From assembly GCA_941918925.1 (NCBI GenBank), contig OW799237.1, forward strand, positions 75,837,126 through 75,901,125: a stretch of 64,000 bases of DNA, given 5' to 3'. The translations under genes and the position numbers were made by a program. The DNA comes from Phyto melanocephala. Its lineage: Eukaryota; Arthropoda; Insecta; Diptera; Rhinophoridae. Positions 1 to 11,681 of this stretch are shown one piece after another (positions within the stretch are counted from its first letter, which is position 1; each line of letters starts with the position of its first letter). The notes under the pieces were generated by a model. It was given only the letters and a program-made list of their open reading frames with translations, was not told the origin of the DNA and did not search any database.

Positions 1-292
1 ATTAAGGCGCTCAAAGTCGCTGTTATTGATGCTATATAGAAATAGGTTTGAAACTTATAAAACCATGCCAAATCGTTCTCGTTTCCAAAAATGCAGGGCC
101 AACTCACTTTAAAAATAGTTTTTAGTTTTAATATGCTCTTAGGAGTAAGGCTTTAATAGTGCACTACCCTGAAATCATTAATAACGGTGAAAAACAAGTG
201 AACAAAAATAGAGTTTTGCTACTTAAGTCATAAATGATTTTTCAGATGAAAAACTAAATATTTCCTGATATTTGTTGTAATATAAGAAATAA

Positions 293-896
293 GGTACGTT
301 CGTAAATGCAACAGTTGCGCATCATTGCAGCATATGAAAAGTAAAACGTTCATTAATGCAACCTTTGGCAGCACTTTTAAGCGTCAAAAGTTCTTTTTTG
401 CAAACAGTTGGCAGTGCTGCCGCAAATTTGACAACAGTTAAGTTTCTGATGCAATTGTGATTGAGTATACAAACAATGGAGAAATAAGTAGCATTAAAAA
501 ACAATTAATTCTTTAAATTAAATTCGTTTATATTTCTTTTTTAGTTTTTACTATATTTTATTATTATATTTATTTATTTTTTTTCTTTTTTAGAAATCAA
601 CCTTCTTTTAAATTAAGTTTATTTCTTATAATCAGAAGTCGCTTCATCTTGTTCCTAATTATTTTTTTATTATAAATTAAGAAATGTTGTCGCTTTTAAC
701 ATCAACATTTTCAATAATATTTGCTATTACTATTTGGGATAACATTTTATATTTTTTGCAGAACGTTCCAAAAAGCAAACTCTGCGTAGTTGTTAAGCAG
801 CTGCAATTCATCTGCAACAGCTGATCGAGCATCAGCAACTACATTTGGCATTACTGCCGCAGTGATGCAAAAATTTGCAGCATTTACAAACGTACC
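293..896. mobile_element. Non-autonomous inverted-repeat element (MITE-like)
   Basis: The two ends are inverted copies: the left begins GGTACGTTCGTAAATGC and the right, read on the minus strand, begins GGTACGTTTGTAAATGC. The inverted similarity continues imperfectly through GCATCATTGCAG/GCATCACTGCGG. The interior is AT-rich with no long ORF and has GC-richer subterminal parts rich in GCAGTG/CTGCCG words. It lies downstream (in the sense of transcription) of the last mim exon in the window, so it is probably intronic. No clear target duplication was found and the superfamily is not recognised. Confidence 0.6.
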
Positions 897-1320
897 CATA
901 CTTAAAATTTAGGTGCGGCTATAATGTTGCACCGCAGTGTAGAAAAAATGTGATAATTTTTCTATTTCTGATAAATTTTTGTAGATAAATAATTTAAACA
1001 ATTTTTATTTTATAGAAAAAAAAATATATTTTTTGTTTTTTTACTCTAAATAAACTTTGCGAAATTTTTGTAATGCCAAATATTCTATAAGTTTCTTCGA
1101 GGAATTATATCAATTGCAATTTTTAGTTTAACACTTAAAGGTAATGCTTAATCGTATTAGTCGACAAAGTGATAATTTAATAGTAATAATAATAATAAAA
1201 GAACATGGCTGTCAACATCGCCACGAAATACGCTTTAGTTTTAAAGTTTTCAATTATTCAATAAATAATTTTTTTCCGAAAATTGTTTTATTTAAATAAA
1301 AATCATCAAACAAAAATTAC

Positions 1321-1656
1321 CTGTAAATGACCCAATTCGGACATAACCTCACATTCTTCCTTTACTACCGGCTGAAGCATATAAACAAAACTGCAATAGC
1401 GCATACGTTCCTCAATCATTGCCGATCTTAGAGATTTCTTTTCCACTTCTTCCAATTCGGCGCGTCGTAGAGTCACATCTTGCATGTGTGAATCCATTAA
1501 AGATTGTAATGTATCCGACTGTCCTTTACGGGCTTTCTTCTGTAAACGTAACGTATCCGTTGAACGCTTTTTCAATTCAGTACGACAACGTTTGTATTCT
1601 TTGGCATGTTCCTTATCAATAGTAGCTACAGAACGTTTCCAGTCTTCTAGTTTTTC
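1321..1656 (-). CDS. mim: mim exon: C-terminal half of the IMD (I-BAR) domain
   Basis: This 336-nt exon encodes 112 residues, from EKLEDWKRSVATIDKEHAKE to SELGHLQ, in phase 0 at both ends. It is bounded by an acceptor (ttttaag before 1656) and a donor (CAG|gtaatt at 1321/1320). Recognisable IMD signatures are DKEHAKEYKRCR, the basic stretch KKRSTDTLRLQKKARKG and IEERMRYCSFVYMLQPVV. In the MTSS1/mim family the IMD is an all-helical dimeric domain that binds acidic phosphoinositides, bends membrane outward and couples to actin regulators. The basic patch seen here fits the membrane-binding face. The next exon downstream lies outside the window. Identification is from remembered family sequence and is very strong because the alignment continues across three further exons. 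Confidence 0.95.
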
Positions 1657-1780
1657 CTTAAAATTTTTTTAAACACAAAAAAAGTTATTAATAAAATCAT
1701 CCGCATCAAAGAAAATAATAAAGTGCTGACTGAAAGAAAAAACATATTTTTTGTATAAAACAAAATATTTAATAACTTAC

Positions 1781-1899
1781 TTGTAATGGTTGTACCAGAC
1801 AGTCCATTATAGCAGCTGTGAATGTTTTGAGGCGTGTCTCAACCGCTTTGTGTCTTAAACAAACTCTTGTTAGAGCAGTACCAATTTCTTTTGAAGCTC
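1781..1899 (-). CDS. mim: mim exon: central IMD helix
   Basis: This 119-nt exon begins with two bases that complete a split glycine codon and then encodes 39 residues, ASKEIGTALTRVCLRHKAVE through CLVQPLQ. The acceptor is ttaattgcag before 1899 and the donor is CAA|gtaagt at 1781/1780. The EIGTALTRVCLRH and LVQPLQ segments are hallmark positions of the MTSS1/mim I-BAR domain. A 124-bp intron (1657-1780) separates it from the next exon. The open reading continues 5' into the intron, but the acceptor and the split Gly codon shared with the exon at 10449-10522 fix the boundary. Confidence 0.95.
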
Positions 1900-2599
1900 C
1901 TGCAATTAAAAAGAAAAATTGTTTATTTAACGTGTTTATAGCAAAGTATGTATGCTTGTTAAGAAAATCATAAAAATATATATAAATTATTAATAGTTTT
2001 CTTTTCATTTTTTTTAATCTCGTTTGCATACATGATTTTTAGGATTTTATTTTTAGAAATAAACCGTGTGAAAGTATGAACGTACAAAAAAAAAAAAAAA
2101 GACAAATAGTTAGACAAAAAAAAAATAGTATGTAATCAACTTAATATACATGCTCTGGGGACTAGGTCAAGAACCAGTCTGCCTTGTATAGCTTATAAAA
2201 TGAGAGTAATAGCTCTTCTGCTTGCGCAGAAAAAGTATGTTGCTAAAAGCAGGTTTTGTTATTTATTCGTTTTTCCTACATTTTTCATCTCCTTCTAAAG
2301 GTCTAATATGAATGTTGGAGATGCAAATAGACTTTTGCATAAAGTTACAACTAATGGGACTGAATATGTTTGCAGCAAATGTTGTCAATATTTGAAATAA
2401 ATTAGTAAAACCAGTTCCTCAAGACAACAAAATCGTATATATGGAAAAGTATATATGTATATATTAAAAGAAAAAATGGAAAATATTAGCAACTAGAAAA
2501 AATAGTTAAGAGGACGAAATTTGGATAAAATATTTTTTCTATCTCAGAAATGTTTTGTAATGAACATTAGGTAAATTGGCTCAGTTTTAAAATAAAATA

Positions 2600-2830
2600 A
2601 AGTGCGGTTAAATTTTAAGGGCCGATGTTGAATGTAAACCACACCTAATCGTCAAGTCTTTTTCTGCATTTCATTTGATATTTCTCAATTTCAGACTACT
2701 TAACTCAATTTAAACCATGGAAAGATACACAATCGAGCAAAGCGTTAAAAGTTATTCAGGATTATTATGAAAATAGGCATTCAAATCAAAATGCATACGA
2801 TATGTTAAAATGTTTTTCTTGTAATATATG
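2600..2830 (+). mobile_element. Mariner-like element, 5' fragment
   Basis: After a TA dinucleotide the sequence reads AAGTGCGGTTAAATTTTAAG and GGCCGATGTTG, the same terminus as the element at 25123-25714. A start codon at 2717 opens MERYTIEQSVK, and after a one-base frame shift the reading continues as VIQDYYENRHSNQNAYDML. This is the N-terminal helix-turn-helix part of a mariner transposase. The rest of the transposase and the 3' terminus are missing, so the copy is dead. Confidence 0.75.
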
Positions 2831-3138
2831 TAGACTCTATTGTTTGATTGCGGACATTACAGAGTTATTTTAAATCTTTTTCATTAAAGCTTAGAGCTAA
2901 GTCCCCTTTTACAATAGAGAAATTGAAAAGCAGACAGTTAAAATTCAGTATCAACGGGTTGAAGTGCGCAGTACACATTTATTTCTCTTTAACTTTTTTA
3001 AATATTATTTTTATATTTCATATCATTTTTCTCATCTCATCATCTCTTTAGTAGTTTGTTATACGATTTAAACACCATACGACAGCGAAAAAAATTAGAA
3101 AAATAAATTTCTGTCTGCCTCAAATTTCTTAATTGTAA

Positions 3139-3840
3139 AAGGTTCAGAAAGTTTCGGCCGTGCCGAATCTTATATACCCTTCACAACGTGTAGTCATGCA
3201 ATAACAATTGTTTGTATCACCATTCATCTCATATAAAATACGTACATATGTATACGTACGTACGTACATACGTGTTAAAATAAATGTGGCATCGAATCCC
3301 AGCTGAGCCAAAAAAATTTTATTTTATTTAATATATTATTTATATTTTATTTGAATTTTTTTTTTATTTTTATTTTAATTTTTGTAAATTTTTTTTCAAT
3401 TTTTTTAAAATTTTTTTTTTGTAATTTTTTTTTTATTTTTAAAATATTTTTTTTTGTAATTTTTTTTGTGGCATGTTTTTTACATGTATGTATATATGTA
3501 TGTTGTTGTTGTAATTGTGAAAAAAACGAGGTGGTCGTGGTTTTTTGCTCATATCTCAGAAAGTTATGCGATTGTGCTGAATTTCAATAGCGATTCATTC
3601 CTGGATATTTCCAAGAGATTGATACCATACACAGATCTGAGGAACATATAGTTGCTTCTAAAAGTTGATTTCAACCAACACACGGACAGACGGGCAGACG
3701 GTCAGGGCTTAATCGACTCCTCTATTCATAAACTTTTAAAATATATATACTTTATGGGGTCGGAAATGAAAATTGTAGAAATTACAAACGGAATGACAAA
3801 GCTATATATACCCTTGTGCACCACAGATGAAGGGTATAAA
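3139..3840 (+). mobile_element. Mini-me/DINE-1-like element, copy 1
   Basis: It carries the hairpin TTCGGCCGTGCCGAA at about 3154, TATACCCTTCAC just after it, an A/T-rich middle (3310-3470), the core GGGGTCGGAAATGAAAATTG with a preceding ATATATACTTTAT, a (GACA/GACG)n tract near 3685, and the terminal word GAAGGGTATAAAA. Mini-me elements of Diptera are known for a conserved core flanked by (TA) and (GTCY)n proto-microsatellites. Family assignment rests on that architecture. The usual outermost ACAAGTAAGAGTGC is missing on the left, so this copy is slightly truncated. Confidence 0.75.
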
Positions 3841-4518
3841 AATATATGCCTCTCAGTTTCTAGTTTGTAAAAGGGGACTTTGCTAAGCATTTAACCATCA
3901 GCCATCAGTCGAAATAGCCTGATGCGGTTCATCCGAACAAAATAATTCGGCAGCGGCGGTATGCCGGCTGGGAGTATACCAACCTGGACCTCTGAACAAC
4001 AGCTATACAATTTTGACGTTTTTTTTCGGGCTTGAAATGTGGTTTTTTGCGTTCCAGCAATTTTGGGCAAATTGTTCGTTTTCTGAGAGAATTTCTTGTT
4101 TACTCTCATTTAACCAGACTTTACCCGGATTTACGTCGAACAAACCTATTATTTTATTCGATTTAATATTCACTTATGTATGTCTTATATGCAACTACTT
4201 GCTTTAGTTTTCTTGTATTTATACAGTGATACCGAATTGAGAATTTTGCAAATAATATACTTTCTAGAAATAATTATTATACAAACAACCTGAAAGTATA
4301 CTTTAAAGTATACTTTAAAGTGTGAAGAAGTGTTTATAATTTCAATGTTGCCAAAGTTGTAAAATAAAATCTAAATTAGACTGAAGTAAATTATACAAAT
4401 GCAAAAAGAAATTAAACTCTATATTAAATCAATGTAAATACAACTAATGAAATTAAAATATTATCAAACTAATGCTGTCCCTATATGAATATAAGTATGT
4501 TAGAAGATATAAAAAAAA

Positions 4519-5302
4519 AACAAGTAAAAGCGCTATATTCGGCCGTGCCGAATCTTATATACCCTTCACAACGTGTAGTCATGCAATAACAGTAAATTCA
4601 CGTATGTATGTTAAAAAAAACAAAAAAAAAATAAAAAATAAAAAAAAAATTTAAAAAAAAAAAATTTAAAAAAAAAATTAAAAAAAAAATTATTATATAC
4701 ATATATAATATATATAAAACAAAAAAAAAATAAAAAAAAAATTAAAAAAAAAAAAAATAAAAAAAAATAATAATAAAAATATATATAATATATTAAATAA
4801 AAAATAAAAAAAAAAATTAAAAAAAAAAATTTTTAAAAAATTTAAAAAAAAATTTTTTTGCCTCAGCTGGGATTCGATGCCACGTTTTCTCTAACCAGTA
4901 TACACGTTTGTATGTATGTATGTTGTTGTTGTAATGTTGTTTTTATGAAAAGAAAATCGAGGTGGTCGTGGGTTTTTGCTCATATCTCAGTTGTTTATGT
5001 ACCGATGTTTCTGATTTTCAATACCGATCTACTCCCGAATATTTCTGATATTTTAATACCTTACCCGGGTCCAACCTATGTCGGGGGCTTCAAAAAGTTG
5101 ATTTCAACATACACACGGACAGACGGTCAGACGGACAGACGGTCAGACGGACAGACGGACAGACGGTCAGGGCTTAATCGACTCCTCTATTCATAAGCTT
5201 TCAGAAAATATATACTTTATGGGGTCGGAAATGAAAATTGTAGAAATTTCACACGGAATGACAAACCTATATATACCCTTTTTCACTGTGTGAAGGGTAT
5301 AA
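4519..5302 (+). mobile_element. Mini-me/DINE-1-like element, copy 2 (A-rich subfamily)
   Basis: It is complete from AACAAGTAAAAGCGCTATAT to GTGTGAAGGGTATAA. It has an A-rich low-complexity tract of about 240 bp (4612-4855) followed by GGGATTCGATGCCACG, a B-box-like word, then a (TATG)n tract, a long (GACAGACG)n run at 5115-5165 and the core GGGGTCGGAAATG. The left TATACCCTTCACA and right GTGTGAAGGGTATA are inverted. There is no coding capacity; the short ORF at 4858-5196 is only the repeat read through. Confidence 0.8.
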
Positions 5303-6319
5303 CAAGCCAACCGTACCGAGTAACACTATAAAAAATATGTACGTACACAAATTGTAAAACCATTAACAGCCCCAACAGCTGTGGCGCATTCATATTTAAG
5401 AATTTTATAACAACATGTTGCTGCTTTAAAAAGTTTTTTTTCATACTACAAATAAAGAAAAACAAACAAAATTTATACATTTACTAAATAGAAAACATTT
5501 TTTTTCAAAAACCAAAGTGTTGCATAATTTGCAACCCACCAACAACCCATAAGACATTTAAAAAGTAAAATAATGTTAAAAAAATTGAAAGAAAATAAGA
5601 AAACAAACTAACAGAATTGGTAAATTCACAAGGTGTGCTAACTGCAGTTATGTCATGATTATTCAAAACATAAAAATAGTTTAAAATTACTACATTAAGC
5701 AATAAAATACTTTTCATTCATATTAAAGTTTTAGGATATTATGACAATATGACGTGATAGCACTTCTTGTGAATTCACCAAATGTAGAAGTTTTTGTTTG
5801 GTATTTTTTCATGCAAGCAAAGAAAACTCACGAAAATGTGAAAAAAATTGCACAAAGAAAAAAAAAGAACGAAGGAACAACAAATATGTAGAACCAAATC
5901 AGATCACTGACCGCAAATGACTTATGTAAATATAGATGAGGAAATACTACTAGAAACAACAAAACAAAAAACAGCAGCATTTTTTATACACATACACAGA
6001 CATGTATTTGAAGATAAATAAAATACGAGGATGATTTCATAAGTACTTATTCAAAAAAATATTAAAAAATTGAAATTTTATCAAACATTTCTTAAACAAA
6101 GGTCCTTATCGTAAGCGATGTTCCTATTTGTTTGTTTGAGATCAAAAGAGCTGATCGGAATCTTTTTCATTACGTATTATGACGACCATTCGTTAAGGAT
6201 AAGCAAGCTGATCATTGTTTTGTTTATGCATTTCTCTTCCCAAATGTCAAGTTTTTTGTAGCAACAAAATACGCGGTGCGTCTACCTGGAGTTAATATAC
6301 CTTGGAATAAGTGCTGTTA

Positions 6320-7347
6320 GTATACCCTTCACCTGTGGTGCACAAGGGTATATATAAGTAGCTTTGTCATTTCGTTTGTAATTTCTACAATTTTCATTTC
6401 GACCCCATAAGGTATATATTATCTGAAAGCTTATGATTAGGAGAGTCGATTAAGCTCTGTCAGTCTGTCCGTGTGTTGGTTGAAATCAACTTTTAGAAGC
6501 AACCATATGTTTCTCAGATCTGTATGTGCTATTAATCTTTTGGAAATATGTATGCGGGAATGAATCGCTATTGATATTCAGCACAATCGCCCCATAACTT
6601 TCTGAGATATGAGCAAATAAACACGACTGCCTCTGTGTTTTCTCGTATTTTTATCACCAAAATTAAAATTTTTTAGCCATAGAATAATTTAAAGGTAACT
6701 TTGCTACTATTTGTAGATATAATAGGCCTCTAGAGATATTCGTGAAAATTTTGGATTAAGCGGTCTCTAATCGGTAAAGTTAAAGGCAAATTTTTTTTAA
6801 ATATATATTCCAAAAATTTACAAACGAAAATCAAATTTTCTCAGCTTCTAGACAACCAAGAGAGTCAATATTGGTATCATCTGAAACGACTTGACTAGCG
6901 AAATATAAGCACTATAAAAAAATTAAAATTCATGTTGGCCGCCACTACAAAATCGCGGACAATAAATTTATATATGGATTAAGTCTGGTATTTTAAAATG
7001 TAACTTCTTGAACCCCCACAATATTAGTATCAAATGAAAGGTCTTGACTAGTAGAATACAGCAAATTATTACGAAAAATGTAAAATCCAAGATGGTGCTT
7101 AAAACAAAATGGCGGATCAAAATTTTTTTAACCCCATCAATATGGGTATCAAATGAAAGGGCTTGACTAGTAGAATACAGTTAACTAAGTAAAAATTCAA
7201 AATAAAGGATGGCGTCGGAAATAACAAAGAAAAATGGCGTATAACATGAAATATAGGTTAAGCTACGATGTGGGATTATACCTATGTACATGATAGTGAA
7301 GGGTATTATCAGATTCGACACGGCCGAATATAGTACTCTTACTTGTT
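6320..7347 (-). mobile_element. Mini-me/DINE-1-like element, copy 3 (long subfamily)
   Basis: On the plus strand it starts at TATACCCTTCACCTGTGGTG and ends at GGCCGAATATAGTACTCTTA followed by CTTGTTTTT, so it lies in reverse orientation to copies 1 and 2. Instead of the A-rich tract it has a roughly 600-bp middle with repeated modules of the type 'AATATTGGTATCAAATGAAAG..CTTGACTAG' and 'AAAATGGCG'. The terminal hairpin next to CTTGTT resembles the 3' end of Helentron-type elements, to which DINE-1 is related; this link is inference. Confidence 0.8.
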
Positions 7348-8576
7348 TTTAATTCAAGTTATCAAAATTATTCACAATTCAACACGCAACAAAATTGTGG
7401 CAACGTTGCTTATTCATAATACAAACTTTACACTCAATATAGTCAACAGAGATGGTATAATTTGCGATAAGGTCCGTAGACAGTTTTATAGAATATTTTT
7501 TTTGACCACATTAGTAATAAAGAATTTTCTTTTAATGAAGAAAAGTTTAAGAATTTTCTATATTAATAGAAAAATTGGTATTGTCTAAACGGCTGGCAGT
7601 TACTACACTTAAATACAATCAAACTGTTGCCAGTGTTGCTTGGAAAATTTTTCAACTTTTGGACTTTTATTTTGTTACTATCTTTATTCAACAACAATCG
7701 AATTTAAGTTACCAGGATCACTTTTTCAATTTTCCGAATACATACATTTACATTCATTCATTTACATTGAAGGAGCTTGAAATTTGAAAAAGTTTAAAGC
7801 ATAGTATGCGAATGTAGGATTCTCATCCGGTAGCGAAATATGACGACCAATTCTAAAACTTGTGCTTAAACAAATATTAAAATTCCTTTTTTACATTAAC
7901 GGACTAAGTGGGAGTTTTGAGCTAAAATTTAGCGACTAGTTGCATCACTTATTAATAAACCAACTGTTTTAAAATACCTTCGTTCACTAACTCTGTGGTT
8001 CATTTGGTTCATTCGTGGAGTGGGTCCAAAATTTACGAATTAAAAAATGTTTTTTTTGTGAAATTTATGTACCTGAAGAATGTGCGAAGCTTGTGTTAAA
8101 TTCAAATAAAAAATTTAATGTTACAATAATGCAAAATGTGGACTCTAGAGCAATGAAAATTTTGTTGAGATATAGTGTGCTAGGCATCCGAAAAATGCAA
8201 TCGCTACCCTTTTAGAAGGATGACCCGTGGAATCTCTCATACAAAGATGATGAATAAAGATATAAATAAGCAAGAAAACTTCACCAAAGTAAACATGAAA
8301 TCTGGAAATGTTGACCGAGCTGTCCAGTTACTCCTAAACCTTCCTCCAAAAAACAGCGTAAAAAAACTGAAGTTCGAGAAACTTAAGATATTCCAGGATA
8401 TTCCTTGCTATATACCATTAAAGCACTTTCTTACGATAAAATGGAAGAAATTGCAGAAAGAATCTAAAGCCAAGGGAGGATGAAGTAGAGCCCGATGATG
8501 TCATGGAATCTGATTATGACAACTTAAAAATGTACCAAAAACCCATAAAAACCTTTTCCAATAAAATGTTATTTAA

Positions 8577-10110
8577 AACAAGTTAGAACGATATATTCGG
8601 CATTGTCGAATCTGATTATACCCTTCATAGTCATGTACATAGACATAAATGTCACATCGGAGCTAAGCTTAAATTTTAGATTTCAAGTAATACGCCATTT
8701 TCTATATTATTTTCCACTTAATTTTTGATTGTGAATTTTTACATACACTTAAAAAAACAGAAAATCACATTTATTGCCAATCGAATGGTTAAGTTCCTGC
8801 AAACGAACTTTTCATTTGTAATTATTAAATTTCTCTTGCAAGAATCGTAATTTACTAGTGCTGACTACATATTTATATTCTGAAACGAAATTCTGTCGAT
8901 AAAAATTGCGGTACACGCAAATGATACAATTTTCTCTGTGTAGTTACTGTATTCTACTAGTCAAGCACTTTCATTTAATACCCATATTGTTGGGGTTAAA
9001 AAAATTTGTTTTTAATAATAATGTATTGGTCAAGCCCTTTTATTTAGGCGTTAAAAGGGGACAAAGCCGTAACTACTATATATTCGCAATTTGATCTAGG
9101 ACGCCCTCTTGAATTTTTTTCCTTTCATAGCTTACTATATTTTAATACTCAAGCGCTTTCATTGGATCCCCATATTGGCTCTCTCGGTTGTATAGAAACT
9201 GAAAAATATCAATTTTCTTTGTTAGTTTTAGGAAAAACACCGAAGCAGTTGTACTCTGGTGCTTATATCTCAGTTCGTTTCAAACCGATTTGTTAGTTTT
9301 TCTAAGAAATAATTTGTGAGATTACAGCTTATAATTTGATATTGATTAAGCGTGGCCAAAAATTATTTGGAATTTAAAAAAATTGTTTAAAGGGTCCGCC
9401 ATCTAACGTTTTTTTTTTTGGGTGAATAGTAACACTTAGCTCATGTCTAATTTGACAGATAATTTGTTTCATCCTTCCGCTGAACGAATATGGTTGAAGC
9501 CAACTGACCATCCAATGCGTTAAGTGGGCCTGCAATCGACTTACAGAAGATGCCGATTTTGCCAAAAAAAATCATCTTTTCAGATGAAGCTTTATTTTGA
9601 TCTTGGCGGGTATGTAAACAAGCAAAATTGTCGCATTTGGGGCACAGAAAACCCGCACGCATACATTAAAAAGCCGATACACCCAAAACGAGTCACTGTT
9701 TGGTGCGGATTTTGGTCAAGAGGCATAATTGGGCCATTTTTCTTCGAAAATGAGCAAGAAGTGGCCGTAGTCATTGGCGATCATTATCGGGCCATGTTGA
9801 TCGAATTCTTGTTCACATAAATTGCAGAGGAGGATATTGGCAACATTTGGTTTCAACAGGACGGCGCTACGTGCCACACAGCCGAAGCTAACTTTTTTTA
9901 TAGCATTTTCAAAAAAAAAGTTATTTGGCGGACCCTTTATATTTAAAAAAATATATAATTTGTTGAAATAGTTTTTGCCTATAACTTTGCCGATTAGTAA
10001 CCAATTTATCTAAAATTTTTCATGTATATCTCCGCACGCACACTAAATCTATAAATAGTAACAACTATGTCTTTAAATTGTGCTAGAAAAATTATATTTT
10101 TAATTAAATT
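8577..10110 (+). mobile_element. Mini-me/DINE-1-like element, copy 4, interrupted by two insertions
   Basis: It begins ACAAGTTAGAACGATATATT and follows the long-subfamily order (CTACTAGTCAAGC, ACCCATATTG, GACTCTCTCGGTTG-like words) until it fades near 10110. A foreign stretch at about 8741-8942 has loosely inverted ends (ACAGAAAATCACATTT / ACAGAGAAAATTGTATCATTT). A TA-flanked mariner derivative occupies 9390-9937, splitting the element at TTTAAAAAAATTGTTTA. Both insertions must postdate the host copy. Confidence 0.7.
9390..9937 (+). mobile_element. Internally deleted mariner-like element (548 bp)
   Basis: The ends are inverted, AAGGGTCCGCCATCTAACGT on the left and the complement of AAGGGTCCGCCAAATAACTT on the right. 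A TA flanks each side (9388-9389 and 9938-9939). The interior keeps only the middle of a transposase: the FSDEA segment (first catalytic Asp), GGYVNKQNCRIWGTENPHAY, HPKRVTVWCGFWSRGIIGPF and, after a stop codon, WFQQDGATCHTAEA (second catalytic Asp). The N-terminal DNA-binding half and the last catalytic Asp are deleted. It is non-autonomous. Confidence 0.85.
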
Positions 10111-10448
10111 ATATTTATAACAAGTACACAAATGCACGAATAAGAAGAAAAAAAATAATCCAGAATTAAGGCAAGTTTGAAATTTGTTTATTCCCTATTT
10201 CTTTCTTAAGCATGCATAGCCAGAAAACTTGCCTGGTGTAAATGCATGCTTACTAACCATCCTTAAAAATGTCTTTTAAGTTTAAAAGATAGCAACTTTT
10301 AAAATTGTTTGATAACACAAAATTAACTTCTAAATCTTGTCACTACTAAATAACACTACGATACGATTACATTTGCATACACCGACATACTATATAAAAA
10401 GTTTAAATTTTTTCGAGTTTTTTTTTATGTTTGAAAATTTGAACTTAC

Positions 10449-10522
10449 CTCTTGAATTTGTTGCTGCGTCTGCGATTTTTTGGAAAGCATCCAAATATGC
10501 TGCTATAGCTTGTATTGCCGCA
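10449..10522 (-). CDS. mim: mim exon: IMD helix (AYLDAFQKIADAATNSRG)
   Basis: This 74-nt exon carries one base completing an Arg codon, 24 codons reading AAIQAIAAYLDAFQKIADAA then TNSR, and one base of the split Gly. The acceptor is gttttacag and the donor is AGAG|gtaagt. FLDAFQK.AD.ATN.RG is one of the most conserved stretches of the MTSS1/mim I-BAR domain. Phases match the neighbouring exons at 13382-13443 (CG|T) and 1781-1899 (G|GA) exactly, which is strong evidence for one gene. Confidence 0.95.
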
Positions 10523-10865
10523 CTGTAAAACAAACAAACAAACAAATAAGTTTTTTTACTTTGAACAAATTTTTTAAAATATATGTGTTTAGAGTTAAAG
10601 GAATATGAAACAGTTAAAAAAACTACACTAAAATTGAACAAATGTAAACTGTCTGTCTGCAGTAAAAAAAATTAATGCTGCTCGGTAAATTTCCTATACA
10701 TTTCAATGATGTAAAAGTAAACTAAGCTACTAATATAATAACTATCGGCAAGTAATTCCTTATGCTTTTTCATATTTTCTGAAAATATCTTAACTTGACA
10801 AAATTAATTAAACTAATGCTACTTATGTCTTTACTTATGATTTACATCCTTGAAGTAAGGATACA

Positions 10866-11322
10866 TACACAACACCATAATAATTGTGCAATCAAGTGAT
10901 TGTGAAATTAAGCTTTAAGCACACAATACACCAGCATGATGGTACAAAATTCATTTTTTACCCAAAATTTTTGTGGAAAAGTTTGTAATGAATAACAAAA
11001 AAAATTGTGCTGCTCTTATAATAGCTATTTTCCTAAAACGAAGAGGAATAAGGAGCAAAAAAAAAACTTGTTTGTATGAAGAAACGTCTATGAATTGGCA
11101 TTCATATTAAAAATGTTGTATTTTTTTGATGTTTATTCCTTGACGATTTAACTTTTATGAGCTAATTTTACAACACACGACTAAATTATGCTGGTACAAT
11201 CAAAAAAATATCAAACTATTTTTGATAAAGCACCATCAGTTGGTACAATCTCAACACAACCTCATACACGGTCAATCAGCTGGCACAGTCACTTGATTAC
11301 ACAATTATTATGGTGTTGTGTA
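10866..11322. mobile_element. Inverted-repeat MITE in mim intron
   Basis: The left end TACACAACACCATAATAATT and following GTGCAATCAAGTGA are mirrored at the right end by TCACTTGATTACACAATTA and TTATGGTGTTGTGTA, giving about 37 bp of near-perfect terminal inverted repeat. Subterminal copies of GGTACAATC or GGCACAGTC occur near both ends (10940, 11190-11290). Only A/T-rich noncoding DNA lies between. A TA duplication is possible but not certain. Confidence 0.75.
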
Positions 11323-11330
11323 TAGGCCCC

Positions 11331-11613
11331 ATAACGATCGTATTTAGGTATATGCCTATTATGCGTAAGCTGACTTAACCTACTGTCAAAATTTACAAAT
11401 AAGTTGAGTTCTTTGTATATGTATGTGTGTAAACAAAACGCAACAGCATTCGTATGGAATTTGCGAAACTAGCCGCTTTGCTTAAGAAAAAAAATTTGAC
11501 TAAAACTTAACTCAATGAAAAGTTTTGTGAAGTACATTACGGTTTACCATTTGCACATTTGCTTAAGTCAGCTTATTAATAATATAGTTAAGGCTTATAG
11601 CCGTTATTGATAC
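11331..11613. mobile_element. Second inverted-repeat element, adjacent to the first
   Basis: GCGTAAGCTGACTTAA near the left end (about 11364) is mirrored by TTAAGTCAGCTTATTAA near 11563. The inversion extends imperfectly outward to AACG on the left and CGTT on the right, about 45 bp in all. There is no ORF. It sits only a few bases from the MITE at 10866-11322. Confidence 0.55.
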
Positions 11614-11681
11614 CAAACTAAAGAGATAAAAGTAAAATTTTTGGCCTAACTTTTTTTTGTTTAATGACTTTCTTTTTATTC

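Larger units (their letters stand above)
1900..10448 (-). other. mim intron (8549 bp) filled with mobile elements
   Basis: This intron lies between the IMD exons at 10449-10522 and 1781-1899. Most of its recognisable content is transposon: a mariner relic (2600-2830), four mini-me/DINE-like copies (3139-3840, 4519-5302, 6320-7347, 8577-10110) and a TA-flanked mariner derivative inside the last one (9390-9937). In 2030-2600, 3840-4518, 5303-6319 and 7348-8576 I recognise no gene. Short ORFs there, such as 8015-8215 and 8220-8483, match no family I know. Confidence 0.85.

Noticed and set aside
3283..3310. True tRNA gene
   Set aside because: Only box-like words with too little space for anticodon and D arms; no cloverleaf can form.
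3310..3475. T-rich ORF encoding mostly Phe and Ile
   Set aside because: Low-complexity homopolymer translation in the mini-me middle.
4858..5196. 112-codon ORF
   Set aside because: Reads through the (GACAGACG)n and core of mini-me copy 2.
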